Shown here: positions 7,485 to 14,165 of the stretch, one piece after another
Position numbering within the stretch: the first letter of the stretch is position 1
Layout of the letters: each line of letters starts with the position of its first letter
Assembly: GCA_030608745.1 (NCBI GenBank)
Contig: JAUWDQ010000042.1
Span: forward strand, 1-14,165
Source of the DNA: Pseudomonadota bacterium
GTDB lineage: Bacteria > Desulfobacterota > BSN033 > WVXP01 > G020346125
DNA: 14,165 bases
Direction of reading: 5' to 3'
The notes under the pieces: model-generated
Told to the model about the DNA's origin: nothing
Database searches by the model: none
The model's input: only the letters and a program-made list of their open reading frames with translations
Program-made: the position numbers and the translations under genes

Positions 7485-8252
7485 ATGAATGCCTTATTAC
7501 CCGTATATTATCAGATTAAGCAAGCTATAAAGAACTGGATTATAACGAAGGAATTTGCTCCTGGTGAGAAGATCTTTTCTGAAAATGAGCTCGCAGAAAA
7601 ATTTAAGGTGAGCAGGTTAACGGTTCGGCAGGCTATTTCTCAATTGGTTCAAGAAGGTTTTTTAATCAGTAAAAGGGGTGAAGGTACCTTTGTAACCAGG
7701 AATGAAAAATTAATCAATAGTTTTAACCTGGAGTTTAGTGGATTTATGGATGATCTTTTCTACCAGGTCCAAAAATCGCAGACGAAATCCGTAGAGATAG
7801 CAAGAATGATAGCACCAAAATCGGTAAGGGGAAAGCTGGAATTGGGGAATAAGGAGGAAGAAGTAGTTCAGGTGAAAAGAATTCGATTCAAAGATGATAA
7901 ATCCTTCGCGTATACCATCAATTATCTCCCCCTTGAAATCGGCCTGAGGATTAATAAAGGGGAATTATACAAAAAGCCATTATTACGAATCATGGAACAG
8001 GATTTGGGCATTCAATTTGTCGAAGCATTTCAAACGATCGAGGCTTCATTTGCAGATCAAGAAGTATCGGGAAAATTAGGGATTCCCTCCGGGTCACCAA
8101 TTTTATTCGTTGAACGGATTATGTATACCAAAAGGGGGAAACCGGCTGAATTGGTTCAATCATCCTATCGAGGGGATCTCTACAAGTATATCGTTCGGTT
8201 GAAGAACGTCAAACGCAAAAAAGGAGCTGTCTGGATACCCCAGTCAGGGTAA
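7485..8252 (+). CDS. GntR-family transcriptional regulator (HutC subfamily, UTRA domain)
   Basis: A 255-aa DNA-binding regulator. Residues 5-70 form a textbook GntR winged helix-turn-helix: PVYYQIKQAIKNWI, then GEKIFSENELAEKF and VSRLTVRQAISQLVQEGFL, ending in the wing RGEGTFV. The remainder (about 90-240) matches the UTRA effector domain, with EEVVQVKRIRF, YTINYLPLEIG and a closing VERIMYTKRGKPAELVQSSYRGD. UTRA regulators sense small organic acids, sugars or histidine-pathway intermediates. Lying inside the cluster, between the hydrolase and the dehydrogenases, it probably controls both flanking gene groups in response to the substrate or an intermediate (inference). The ribosome binding site AAGGGA is about ten bases from the ATG. 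The last residues are basic (KRKKGAVW). Confidence 0.93.
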   Translation: MNALLPVYYQIKQAIKNWIITKEFAPGEKIFSENELAEKFKVSRLTVRQAISQLVQEGFLISKRGEGTFVTRNEKLINSFNLEFSGFMDDLFYQVQKSQTKSVEIARMIAPKSVRGKLELGNKEEEVVQVKRIRFKDDKSFAYTINYLPLEIGLRINKGELYKKPLLRIMEQDLGIQFVEAFQTIEASFADQEVSGKLGIPSGSPILFVERIMYTKRGKPAELVQSSYRGDLYKYIVRLKNVKRKKGAVWIPQSG

Positions 8253-8363
8253 AGAAGTAAGGAAGCAGAGAAAGAATTTTGGCCCTGTAACATCCATATT
8301 ATAAGCTCAAAGAACTAGATCGGAGGTGTTCGAGTTAGGCATAACTATTCAGGGGGAAATACC

Positions 8364-9395
8364 ATGAAAGCAGGGGTTAAGTTTGGTGAGGGTGCGGGAA
8401 ATTTTGGGGTTCAGGAAATTGATACCCCAACTGTTGGAGACGGGGATGTCCTGCTTCAGGTCAAGGCTTCTGGGGTCTGTGGGGCGGACGTCCTTCTCTA
8501 TGAGTGGACGTATAAGGGAAGGTTTCCCGTGGAGACTCCCATTGTGCTGGGCCATGAGGGGTCGGGGATCATTACGGAAGTGGGGAAAAATGTCAAGGGG
8601 CTAAAAGTCGGAGATAGGGTTACGGTGGAGTCGATCATTGGATGCGGGAGCTGCTATCATTGCCATCAAGGCATGCCCAACCTCTGTCCGCAATGGGATC
8701 ACCTCGGGATAACTTCGAACGGGACCTTTGCCGAGTACCTCAAGGTTCCAATGACGGCGGTTCATCAATTGCCTGATAACGTTTCTTTTGAGGAAGCGGC
8801 CCTTGTAGAACCCCTCTCAATCGTGGTGCATACCTTTGATCGGATTAAATTCTCCCTCGGTGATTCCGTGGCAATCATTGGGCCGGGGACGATGGGCCTG
8901 TTGCTTACCCAGGCGGTCCGTTCCTACGGGGCCTCAAAGATCATGGTTCTCGGTTTAGGGAAAGATAAGCTCCGGCTGAAAAGGGCAAAGGAATTAGGTG
9001 CCGACGTGACTATCGTAACGGATCAGGGGGATCCCGTAAAAGAAGTGCTGGACCTGACCAACGGCATCGGTGCTGATGTCGTCATCGAGGTGGGTGGAAC
9101 CCCCGAATCCTTTAAGATGGCCATTAAGATGGTACGGGGGGCCGGACAGATAGCAGCCTTGGGATATTCGCACTACGGTGAGTTGGAGCCCATTACATTG
9201 GCGAGACAGGAGATTTCCATATTGGGGCTGATTGCGTTCATGCCGAGACATTTCGAACAAGCCCTCCGATGGCTTGAGTTCAAAAAGGTCAGTACCAATG
9301 CCTTGATTTCTCACCGGCTAGGGCTCGATGAAGCCGAGAAGGGCATTCATCTCATGAGGGATAAAGAAGCTACGAAGGCAGTCCTCATTCCATAA
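8364..9395 (+). CDS. Zinc-dependent alcohol dehydrogenase (MDR; threonine/sorbitol dehydrogenase-like)
   Basis: A 343-aa medium-chain dehydrogenase that oxidises a secondary or primary alcohol with NAD(P). Catalytic zinc ligands are Cys39 (SGVCGAD), His64-Glu65 (GHEGSG) and Glu149 (VEPLS). The structural zinc loop has four Cys: 94, 97, 100 and 108 (CGSCYHCHQGMPNLC). The Rossmann fold starts with GPGTMG at 173-178. After the second strand (KIMVLGLGKDKLRL) the usual NAD-binding acidic residue is not evident, so cofactor preference is uncertain. A run of G at 8352-8356 serves as the ribosome binding site. It begins 111 bp after the regulator, and the SDR gene follows after 31 bp, which suggests an operon running through to 12213. 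Confidence 0.93.
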   Translation: MKAGVKFGEGAGNFGVQEIDTPTVGDGDVLLQVKASGVCGADVLLYEWTYKGRFPVETPIVLGHEGSGIITEVGKNVKGLKVGDRVTVESIIGCGSCYHCHQGMPNLCPQWDHLGITSNGTFAEYLKVPMTAVHQLPDNVSFEEAALVEPLSIVVHTFDRIKFSLGDSVAIIGPGTMGLLLTQAVRSYGASKIMVLGLGKDKLRLKRAKELGADVTIVTDQGDPVKEVLDLTNGIGADVVIEVGGTPESFKMAIKMVRGAGQIAALGYSHYGELEPITLARQEISILGLIAFMPRHFEQALRWLEFKKVSTNALISHRLGLDEAEKGIHLMRDKEATKAVLIP

Positions 9396-9426
9396 TAGTT
9401 CGCGGTGCTTGAGGGGAGGAAGCGAT

Positions 9427-10176
9427 ATGGAGGACTTACTGGGGAAGATATCCATTGTTACCGGCGGTGTAATGGGGATTGGGAGGGAGATTGCCCTGAG
9501 ACTTGCAAGGGATGGAAGCGATATCGCGGTCGTTGACATAGAGAAGGAAGGAGGCCAAAAAGCGGCGGACGAGGTCCGCTCGATGGGGCGTAAGTCCGTC
9601 TTCTTGGAGGTGGATGTGACCCGATGGGACCAGGTCAGGGCCATGGTGGATGGGGTTTTAAAGCATTTCAACAAGGTGGATATCCTGGTCAACAGCGCCG
9701 GGATCGTCGGCCCCATTGTCCCCCTTTGGGAGTACTCCGTGGAGGACTGGGATCGCGTCATGGCGGTCAACCTCAGGGGGACGTTTCTCTGCTGCAAGGC
9801 AGTCATCGTGCCCATGCTGGAACAGAAAAGTGGAAGAATCGTCAATGTTGCCTCCATGGCCGGGAAAGAGGGCAATCCAATGATGAACGCCTACAGTACT
9901 TCCAAGGCCGCGGTCATCGGCTTCACGAAATCCCTGGCCAGGGAAGTCGCCCAGCAGAACATCATCGTTAATTGTATCGCCCCGACGGTCATAGCAACCC
10001 GGATAGCGGATAGCTTGGGGGAGGAACAGCGGGAAATATTACTCTCCAAGATACCCATGGGGCGTTTCGGAAAGACGTCTGAAGTCGCAGCCCTGGTCAA
10101 GTTTCTCGTCTCGGAGGAATGCACCTTTTCCACCGGGCAATGCTACGACATCAGCGGCGGAAGAGCGGTGTATTAG
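9427..10176 (+). CDS. Short-chain dehydrogenase/reductase (SDR), NAD-type
   Basis: A 249-aa classical SDR. I place the start at ATG 9427, because the GGGGAGGA box at 9413-9420 lies at the right distance from it; an upstream in-frame TTG at 9409 would overlap that box. The glycine motif TGGVMGIG is at 12-19, Asp37 at the end of the second strand favours NAD(H), NSAG is at 89-92, and the catalytic tetrad is Asn115, Ser143, Tyr156 and Lys160 (YSTSK). Members of this class oxidise hydroxyacyl, sugar or cyclic alcohol substrates. With the ADH just upstream it gives the locus two separate NAD-linked steps. Confidence 0.93.
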   Translation: MEDLLGKISIVTGGVMGIGREIALRLARDGSDIAVVDIEKEGGQKAADEVRSMGRKSVFLEVDVTRWDQVRAMVDGVLKHFNKVDILVNSAGIVGPIVPLWEYSVEDWDRVMAVNLRGTFLCCKAVIVPMLEQKSGRIVNVASMAGKEGNPMMNAYSTSKAAVIGFTKSLAREVAQQNIIVNCIAPTVIATRIADSLGEEQREILLSKIPMGRFGKTSEVAALVKFLVSEECTFSTGQCYDISGGRAVY

Positions 10177-10251
10177 GGGTATCCCGGATCATTTCGTTCG
10201 ACCTTCCAATGGGGCGCGTATGGTCAATTCAATGGTGAAAGGTGAGGCTAT

Positions 10252-12213
10252 ATGAAAAAGGGCGGAAAGTATGAACACCTCTTTAATCCCGGAAAGATAG
10301 GTAATCTCGTAATTCCGAATCGCATCGTAATGGCCCCCATGGCTACGAATTATCCCAGCGAAACGGGTGGTATTACCGAGGCCCTGGTGGATTTCTACGA
10401 GCAAAGAGCCAAAGGGGGGACCGGATTGATCATCGCGGAGAACTGCTGCGTGGATTACCCGGCCGGCAAGGGAGGGGCTACACAACTTCGATTGGATGAG
10501 GACCGGTTTATTCCCGGGATCAGCCGCCTTACGGAAGCGGTGCACTATTGGGGAGCCAAAATCTCCATTCAGATCAATCACAGCGGGCCATCGGGAGTAC
10601 CGGCGAAAACGGAGGGCCAGGGGCCAGTGGGGGCTTCAGGTATTACCTATGCGCCTCATATGGTTCCGCCCAGGATGCTCGAGCGCGATGAGATCGAAGC
10701 AATCATTGAGAAGTATGCTCAGGCCGTGCTCCGGGCGAAGAAGGCCAATTTTGACGCCATTGAGTTACATGGGGCCCATGGATACCTTATGGCTCACATC
10801 ATGTCTCCCTATACCAATAAGAGAACGGATGAATATGGGGGAAATATCGAGGGGCGTCTTCGGCTGGTAATCATGGTGATTCGGAGAGTCAGGGAACTCG
10901 TAGGGGATGAATACCCTCTCATGTTCCGATTTAGCGCCGATGAGTTCATCGATGGGGGTCGAGGGGTCGAGGAATCAAAGCAAGTAGCCATGAGGTTGGC
11001 CGGCGAGGGCGTCGATGCCATTCACGTTTCCGCCGGGACACACCCGGCTATGCATCCCTCGGGAACCCTCTCCATCGAGCCCATGGCGTATGAGCAGGGC
11101 TGGAGGGTCTATCTGGCGGAGGAGATAAAGAAGGCGGTAAACCTTCCTGTTATTGCAGTCGGGGTAATTCGGGATCCGGAGCTTGCGGAGGAAATCCTGG
11201 CCCAGGGGAGGGCCGATTTTGTAGCCCTGGGTCGCGGCCTCATTGCCGATCCAGATTGGGCCAACAAAACAAGGAATGGCGAGGAAAAGAACATACGAAA
11301 GTGCATCTCATGTAATGAGGGGTGCATCAGGAGAAGGGCCTTCATGGATCTTCCCATCCGATGCAGCGTCAACGCTGAAGTAGGAAAATCGCCGCGTTTC
11401 AGGGCCTCTCCCATCACGGGAACTCCCAAGCGGGTTTTGGTTGTTGGAGGTGGCCCGGGTGGAATGGAAGCCGCGAGAGTCTCAAAAATGAGAGGGCACG
11501 ACGTAACGCTGTGGGAGAAGAATGTCCTTGGAGGGCAGTTAGTCTTCGCGGGTATTCCCCATTTTAAGAAGAAACTCCACTGGTTTCTCGATTACCTAAG
11601 GCGACAGGTGAACGAGCTATCCATTTCCTATGAACTGGGAAAGGAAGCCACTGCGGCGAACATCCTCGAGTTCGGTCCCGACGAACTGATCCTTGCAACG
11701 GGGGCCGTTCCACATGTTCCTCCCATTCCCGGTATCAATGGCCCTCATGTGAAATTGCCTGAGGAGGTCCTGGTGGAGGATTATGCTGGCAATGGATCAA
11801 AGGTCGTCGTCATGGGGGGCGGCGCCAAGGGAGCGGAGGTGGGGCTCTTCCTCTCGGGGAGGGGGGAATCGGTTACCATCGTGGAGATGCTCGATGGGAT
11901 AGCCCTCGATATGGATCTCATCTCCCGGAAGGACCTGCTGAGTAGATTGGAGTCGCAAGGGGTCACCCTTCTGACAAAGGCGAAAATTGTTTCCTGTGAT
12001 GACCAAGGGGTTAACGTGGAGCTCAATGGGGGCAGGAAGGACTTTCTTGAAGGAGAAAAGCTGATTTTGTCTCTGGGTTATAAATCCATTAACCAGTTGG
12101 AGAATGACGTAAAGGGAAAAACTCCACGGGTAACCTGTATCGGGGATTGCCGTGAACCGAGAAAGGTAATTGAGGCGGTTTCCGAGGGTTACACAATAGC
12201 AACTCAAATTTGA
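10252..12213 (+). CDS. FMN/4Fe-4S/FAD enoate-reductase-like oxidoreductase (2,4-dienoyl-CoA reductase/BaiCD type)
   Basis: A 653-aa cytoplasmic enzyme that transfers hydride from NAD(P)H through FAD, a 4Fe-4S cluster and FMN to a conjugated C=C, or runs in reverse. The N-terminal Old-Yellow-Enzyme barrel (about 1-340) contains the HGAHGYL motif at 173-179 followed by SPYTNKRTDEYGGN. Cluster ligands are Cys351, Cys354, Cys358 and Cys371 (CISCNEGC plus C). The FAD fold begins GGGPGG at 399-404 and the NAD(P) fold GGGAKGAE at 522-529. The architecture is that of 2,4-dienoyl-CoA reductase, trimethylamine dehydrogenase, enoate reductase and BaiCD/BaiH. Length is normal. The start has a GGTGAGG box. 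The last three codons and the TGA stop overlap the outer arm of the repeat that follows, so the C-terminus may have been set by that insertion. Confidence 0.92.
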   Translation: MKKGGKYEHLFNPGKIGNLVIPNRIVMAPMATNYPSETGGITEALVDFYEQRAKGGTGLIIAENCCVDYPAGKGGATQLRLDEDRFIPGISRLTEAVHYWGAKISIQINHSGPSGVPAKTEGQGPVGASGITYAPHMVPPRMLERDEIEAIIEKYAQAVLRAKKANFDAIELHGAHGYLMAHIMSPYTNKRTDEYGGNIEGRLRLVIMVIRRVRELVGDEYPLMFRFSADEFIDGGRGVEESKQVAMRLAGEGVDAIHVSAGTHPAMHPSGTLSIEPMAYEQGWRVYLAEEIKKAVNLPVIAVGVIRDPELAEEILAQGRADFVALGRGLIADPDWANKTRNGEEKNIRKCISCNEGCIRRRAFMDLPIRCSVNAEVGKSPRFRASPITGTPKRVLVVGGGPGGMEAARVSKMRGHDVTLWEKNVLGGQLVFAGIPHFKKKLHWFLDYLRRQVNELSISYELGKEATAANILEFGPDELILATGAVPHVPPIPGINGPHVKLPEEVLVEDYAGNGSKVVVMGGGAKGAEVGLFLSGRGESVTIVEMLDGIALDMDLISRKDLLSRLESQGVTLLTKAKIVSCDDQGVNVELNGGRKDFLEGEKLILSLGYKSINQLENDVKGKTPRVTCIGDCREPRKVIEAVSEGYTIATQI

Positions 12214-12508
12214 CGGCATCGTAAAAAGTCCATCTGCCATTCGACAGGCTCATGGCCCTGAGCAAAGCCGAAAGGCTGCGTTGCGCTTCATCCTCTGCCC
12301 TGTTAAATTGAAGGCAGCCATATCAAGAGATATGGGATATAGGAGTTGCTTGAAAACAGTAACATCAAACAAAGAAAATATTTAACAGGGTAAATCACTG
12401 CGGCGTACTTCTCTGTACGCCTCATTCCTCAGGATTTGCGCGCCTTGCATCTGGATCTTTTTTCTTTGCCGTCTGATTTCGACTTTTTACAACGACGTCG
12501 AAATTGAG
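12203..12508. repeat. MITE-like element with terminal inverted repeats of up to 28 bp
   Basis: The two ends are inverted copies: 12203-12230 against 12481-12508 match at 23 of 28 positions, with the inner GTAAAAAGTC/GACTTTTTAC identical. The tight version of the ends is 12212-12230 and 12481-12499 (16 of 19). Inside is a perfect hairpin, GGCGTAC-TTCTCT-GTACGCC (12402-12421). No transposase or other gene is present. From memory, the GACTTTTTACGA ends and the GCGTTGCGCTTCATCCT and CCTCAGGATTTGCGCGCCTTGC segments belong to a repeat family widespread in Desulfobacterota intergenic DNA; this is unverified. The element abuts the reductase stop codon and separates the dehydrogenase operon from the HMGL gene. 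Target-site duplication is not clear. Confidence 0.72.
12298..12390. repeat. Nested 93-bp inverted-repeat element inside the MITE-like repeat
   Basis: Perfect 11-bp ends, CCCTGTTAAAT at 12298-12308 and ATTTAACAGGG at 12380-12390, bound a short segment that includes its own perfect hairpin, CCATATC-AAGA-GATATGG (12318-12335). It interrupts what would otherwise be the continuous outer repeat, splitting the CTTCATCCTC part from the ATCACTGCGGCGTAC part. It is too short to code for anything and could be a miniature element moved in trans. No direct target duplication is visible at its edges. Confidence 0.6.
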
Positions 12509-12557
12509 GGAGAAAATCCCGACTCGTGGCACTGAGGAAGTGCCTGGAGGAAACACG

Positions 12558-13805
12558 ATGCCTGATTTCGACATCAAATCCGCGGCAATGGGAGTGGAAT
12601 ACGACTCGCGGGGCCGATTCTGGAATAGCAAATGGAATTTACATGAAGAGGTATTGGCCCAATACGATCTACCTGAAAAGGTAAGTATTACCGACAGCAC
12701 CATCCGTGAAGGGGAAGAAGCCCCCCACGTGGTTTACAGTATGGGGGATAAGCTGAGAATTGCCAGGCTCCTCGATGAGATGAATGTCCATGAGGTCGAC
12801 TGTGGCTTTGCCTCGATAAACAAGGGCCATCTCGATTTTCTCAAAGCCTTGAACACGGAGAATCTGAGAATTAAGAAGAGCGCTATCGCGAGGATTGATT
12901 TACCCGACTTTAAGAAGGGAATCGATCGCATCGTTGAGGCACATGCGGACATCCTCCTCTGTGCCCTCTATCTGACGCCCACGCCCGGATATGATTGGTC
13001 GGATTATTGCCGGAGGGTGAAAGATGCCGTTGCCCACGGCAAAAAAAACGGAGTTTTTACCTCATTTTGGATTACGTGTACCCGATGGGAGGAAGGGTAT
13101 GCCCTCGATGTGTACAGGGCCGCGATTGACGGTGGGGCCGATAGGATCAAAACCGCGGGGGGGGGAGTGCTGACCGTACCCGCATATAAACGAATGGTTA
13201 GACTCGTGAGGGAGATTGCTGGGGATGTCGAAGTGGGTATTCATGCCCACAACAACTACGGGACGGCGACGGCCTGCACGTTAGCCGGGGTCGAGGCGGG
13301 CGCTTCCAATGTGGAGACGTCGGTTAACGGTCTGGCTGACGGGGCTGGGTTGGCCGCCTTTGAGGAGGTGGCTATGGCCCTTACCGTGATGTATGGTTTA
13401 GATCTCGGGATCAACATCGAGCGAATCATGGAACTTTCCCGGTTAGTTCAAGAGATTACCGGCATTGAAGTCCAACCTTATAAACCCCTCGTGGGAAAAT
13501 CGGTTTTTCTGGAGACGCCGGATACGCATATCGAGGGGATATTACGGGCACGGATACAAAAACAGAAGACGAAGGGGTTCATAGAACCCGAAACCATTGG
13601 ACAGAAAACATCCCTTCTCTTTGGCCCCTCCGCATTGGGTGGTAAAAGCATCGAACTGAAGGGGCGGGAAATGGGGCTGAGCATCAGCGGAGATCAGGTG
13701 AATGCTATTATGGATGTTATGAGAGATAGATTGAAAACGGCCGATTCTCTATCCGAGGATGAGGTGGAGGACATTATCCTCGTAATAGTCGAAAAATCTC
13801 GGTAA
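12558..13805 (+). CDS. HMGL-like (isopropylmalate/homocitrate synthase-type) enzyme
   Basis: A 415-aa member of the DRE-TIM metallolyase family. These catalyse Claisen condensation of acetyl-CoA with an oxoacid, or the reverse or aldol-type cleavage, with a divalent metal. I start it at ATG 12558, preceded by GGAGG seven bases upstream; an upstream in-frame TTG at 12504 has no good site and lies in the repeat's edge. The signature is DSTIREGEE at 46-54 (Asp46 a metal ligand, Arg50 catalytic by analogy), and HAHNNYGTA puts the metal ligands at His229 and His231. The strand before it reads DRIKTAGGGVLTVP where the family usually has ADTVGxxxP. A C-terminal subdomain follows, but there is no full LeuA regulatory domain. 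A true leucine-pathway role is unlikely. Whether it belongs to the catabolic operon is uncertain, as the repeat and about 340 bp intervene. Confidence 0.88.
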   Translation: MPDFDIKSAAMGVEYDSRGRFWNSKWNLHEEVLAQYDLPEKVSITDSTIREGEEAPHVVYSMGDKLRIARLLDEMNVHEVDCGFASINKGHLDFLKALNTENLRIKKSAIARIDLPDFKKGIDRIVEAHADILLCALYLTPTPGYDWSDYCRRVKDAVAHGKKNGVFTSFWITCTRWEEGYALDVYRAAIDGGADRIKTAGGGVLTVPAYKRMVRLVREIAGDVEVGIHAHNNYGTATACTLAGVEAGASNVETSVNGLADGAGLAAFEEVAMALTVMYGLDLGINIERIMELSRLVQEITGIEVQPYKPLVGKSVFLETPDTHIEGILRARIQKQKTKGFIEPETIGQKTSLLFGPSALGGKSIELKGREMGLSISGDQVNAIMDVMRDRLKTADSLSEDEVEDIILVIVEKSR

Positions 13806-13875
13806 ATGGCGGTAACTCTCGTTTTGCGTGAGGCGCGATTTTGGCTTGTATCATGATTACTTGAGAGGAATTTGC

Positions 13876-13904
13876 AACTTTTTTAAAAAAATTTTAAAAA
13901 AGTT
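13876..13904. repeat. 29-bp AT-rich perfect palindrome next to a -35 box
   Basis: The arms are AACTTTTTTAAAA and TTTTAAAAAAGTT, thirteen bases each and perfectly complementary around a 3-base centre. It ends one base before TTGACA at 13906. It could be an operator, an UP-like element for the promoter, or a weak two-way terminator after the HMGL gene, which ends 70 bp earlier. With almost no G or C in the stem it would be a poor terminator. Confidence 0.6.
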
Positions 13905-13905
13905 C

Positions 13906-13933
13906 TTGACAAACTTTCTGAAAAGTATATAAA
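13906..13933 (+). promoter_or_regulatory. Putative sigma70 promoter for the gene entering at the right edge
   Basis: TTGACA at 13906-13911 and TATAAA at 13928-13933 are separated by 16 bp, with AT-rich DNA immediately upstream. This is the best consensus promoter in the window. It would start a new transcription unit about 40 bases ahead of the open frame at 13978. Confidence 0.6.
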
Positions 13934-13977
13934 GGGAGGATTAAATTCGTCCCGGAAAGGGGGTGAGGGGTTTCTTA

Positions 13978-14165
13978 ATGATGAGGGACAGACATCGGTT
14001 AAGCGAGCGGGACCTGGGCGGCGGTATGGTGCTGCGCGAGATCCGCCTGGTGGACTATCCGCCCTTCGTGCAGGTCACCGGTCAGGGCCTGGGGGAAAAC
14101 CCGGCCACCCGGGCCCTGCCGCAGGTGGTCATGCACTGGCCGTCCAGCGTCTCCTGCTTGCGGCC
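13978..14165 (+). CDS. Open frame resembling the interior of a GldG-type ABC auxiliary protein, 3'-truncated by the window
   Basis: The frame starts at ATG 13978 (or the next codon, ATG 13981) behind a GGGGGTGAGGGG box and stays open for 62 codons to the window end. After about ten residues the peptide reads RDLGGGMVLREIRLVDYPPF, then ENPATRALPQVVMHWPSSV. To me this matches the middle of the ABC_transp_aux region of GldG-like proteins, where a GG-x-VREI-x-x-VDYP segment is followed by HPITxGLPQVxLxWASP. In those proteins this lies some hundreds of residues from the start, so an N-terminus here would be abnormal. G+C from 13981 on is about 69% by hand count, far above the rest of the window. 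Either a rearranged gene or an assembly join is possible. The family assignment is by eye. Confidence 0.4.
   Translation, partial: MMRDRHRLSERDLGGGMVLREIRLVDYPPFVQVTGQGLGENPATRALPQVVMHWPSSVSCLR

Noticed and set aside
8326..8367. Possible 13-codon leader peptide (GTG start) ending in an ATGA overlap with the alcohol dehydrogenase start
   Set aside because: Its start codon lies within the only Shine-Dalgarno-like string, so nothing upstream would drive it; the overlap is probably chance.
9409..9426. TTG start six codons upstream for the SDR
   Set aside because: This start would place the ribosome binding site inside the coding region; ATG 9427 has ideal spacing and fits the family N-terminus.
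12504..12557. TTG start for the HMGL-like gene
   Set aside because: The upstream 18 codons lie in the repeat edge and carry the GGAGG box that serves ATG 12558.
1..14165. CRISPR array, tRNA, rRNA, integrase or transposase genes
   Set aside because: No regularly spaced repeats, cloverleaf-like sequence or recombinase motifs were seen on either strand.

Overview
The window is about 14 kb of a bacterial genome at mid G+C (roughly 50%, not counted in full), with every intact gene on the + strand. It reads as an accessory catabolic locus of an anaerobe. Support comes from oxygen-independent chemistry: a three-subunit molybdenum hydroxylase, a large FMN/4Fe-4S/FAD enoate-reductase-like enzyme and several NAD-linked dehydrogenases, with no oxygenase. 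The dispersed repeats at 1970-2084 and 12203-12508 resemble, from memory, repeat families common in Desulfobacterota ('deltaproteobacteria'). That assignment is tentative, since no rRNA or other marker gene is present.

Layout. 2-472: the C-terminal part of an ABC permease of the NitT/TauT type, which continues off the left edge. 567-1895: a PF12831-type FAD oxidoreductase. 1896-2294: a non-coding stretch with a long inverted repeat and a perfect small hairpin. 2295-6189: the FAD, 2Fe-2S and Mo subunits of a xanthine-dehydrogenase-family hydroxylase. 6190-6574: a gap that holds, on the - strand, what looks like the C-terminal remnant of a creatininase-family amidohydrolase. 6575-7249: a cyclase/kynurenine-formamidase-family hydrolase. 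7250-7484: a promoter region with a palindrome and a long inverted repeat. 7485-8252: a GntR/UTRA regulator. 8364-12213: a Zn alcohol dehydrogenase, an SDR and the enoate-reductase-like enzyme, closely spaced. 12203-12508: a MITE-like repeat carrying a second inverted-repeat element. 12558-13805: an HMGL/isopropylmalate-synthase-like enzyme. 13876-13933: an AT-only palindrome and a sigma70-type promoter. 13978-14165: a GC-rich open frame resembling the interior of a GldG-type ABC auxiliary protein, cut by the window end.

Working together (inference). The set fits uptake of a small organic acid or heterocycle, hydroxylation by the Mo enzyme, C=C reduction, hydrolytic ring or amide opening by the cyclase-family enzyme, alcohol oxidation by the ADH and SDR, and C-C bond chemistry by the HMGL enzyme, under a ligand-sensing GntR repressor. 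The overall logic resembles anaerobic nicotinate fermentation, but the hydrolase and lyase families differ and the substrate cannot be read from sequence. Three starts were decided by ribosome binding sites: GTG 3197, ATG 9427 and ATG 12558.
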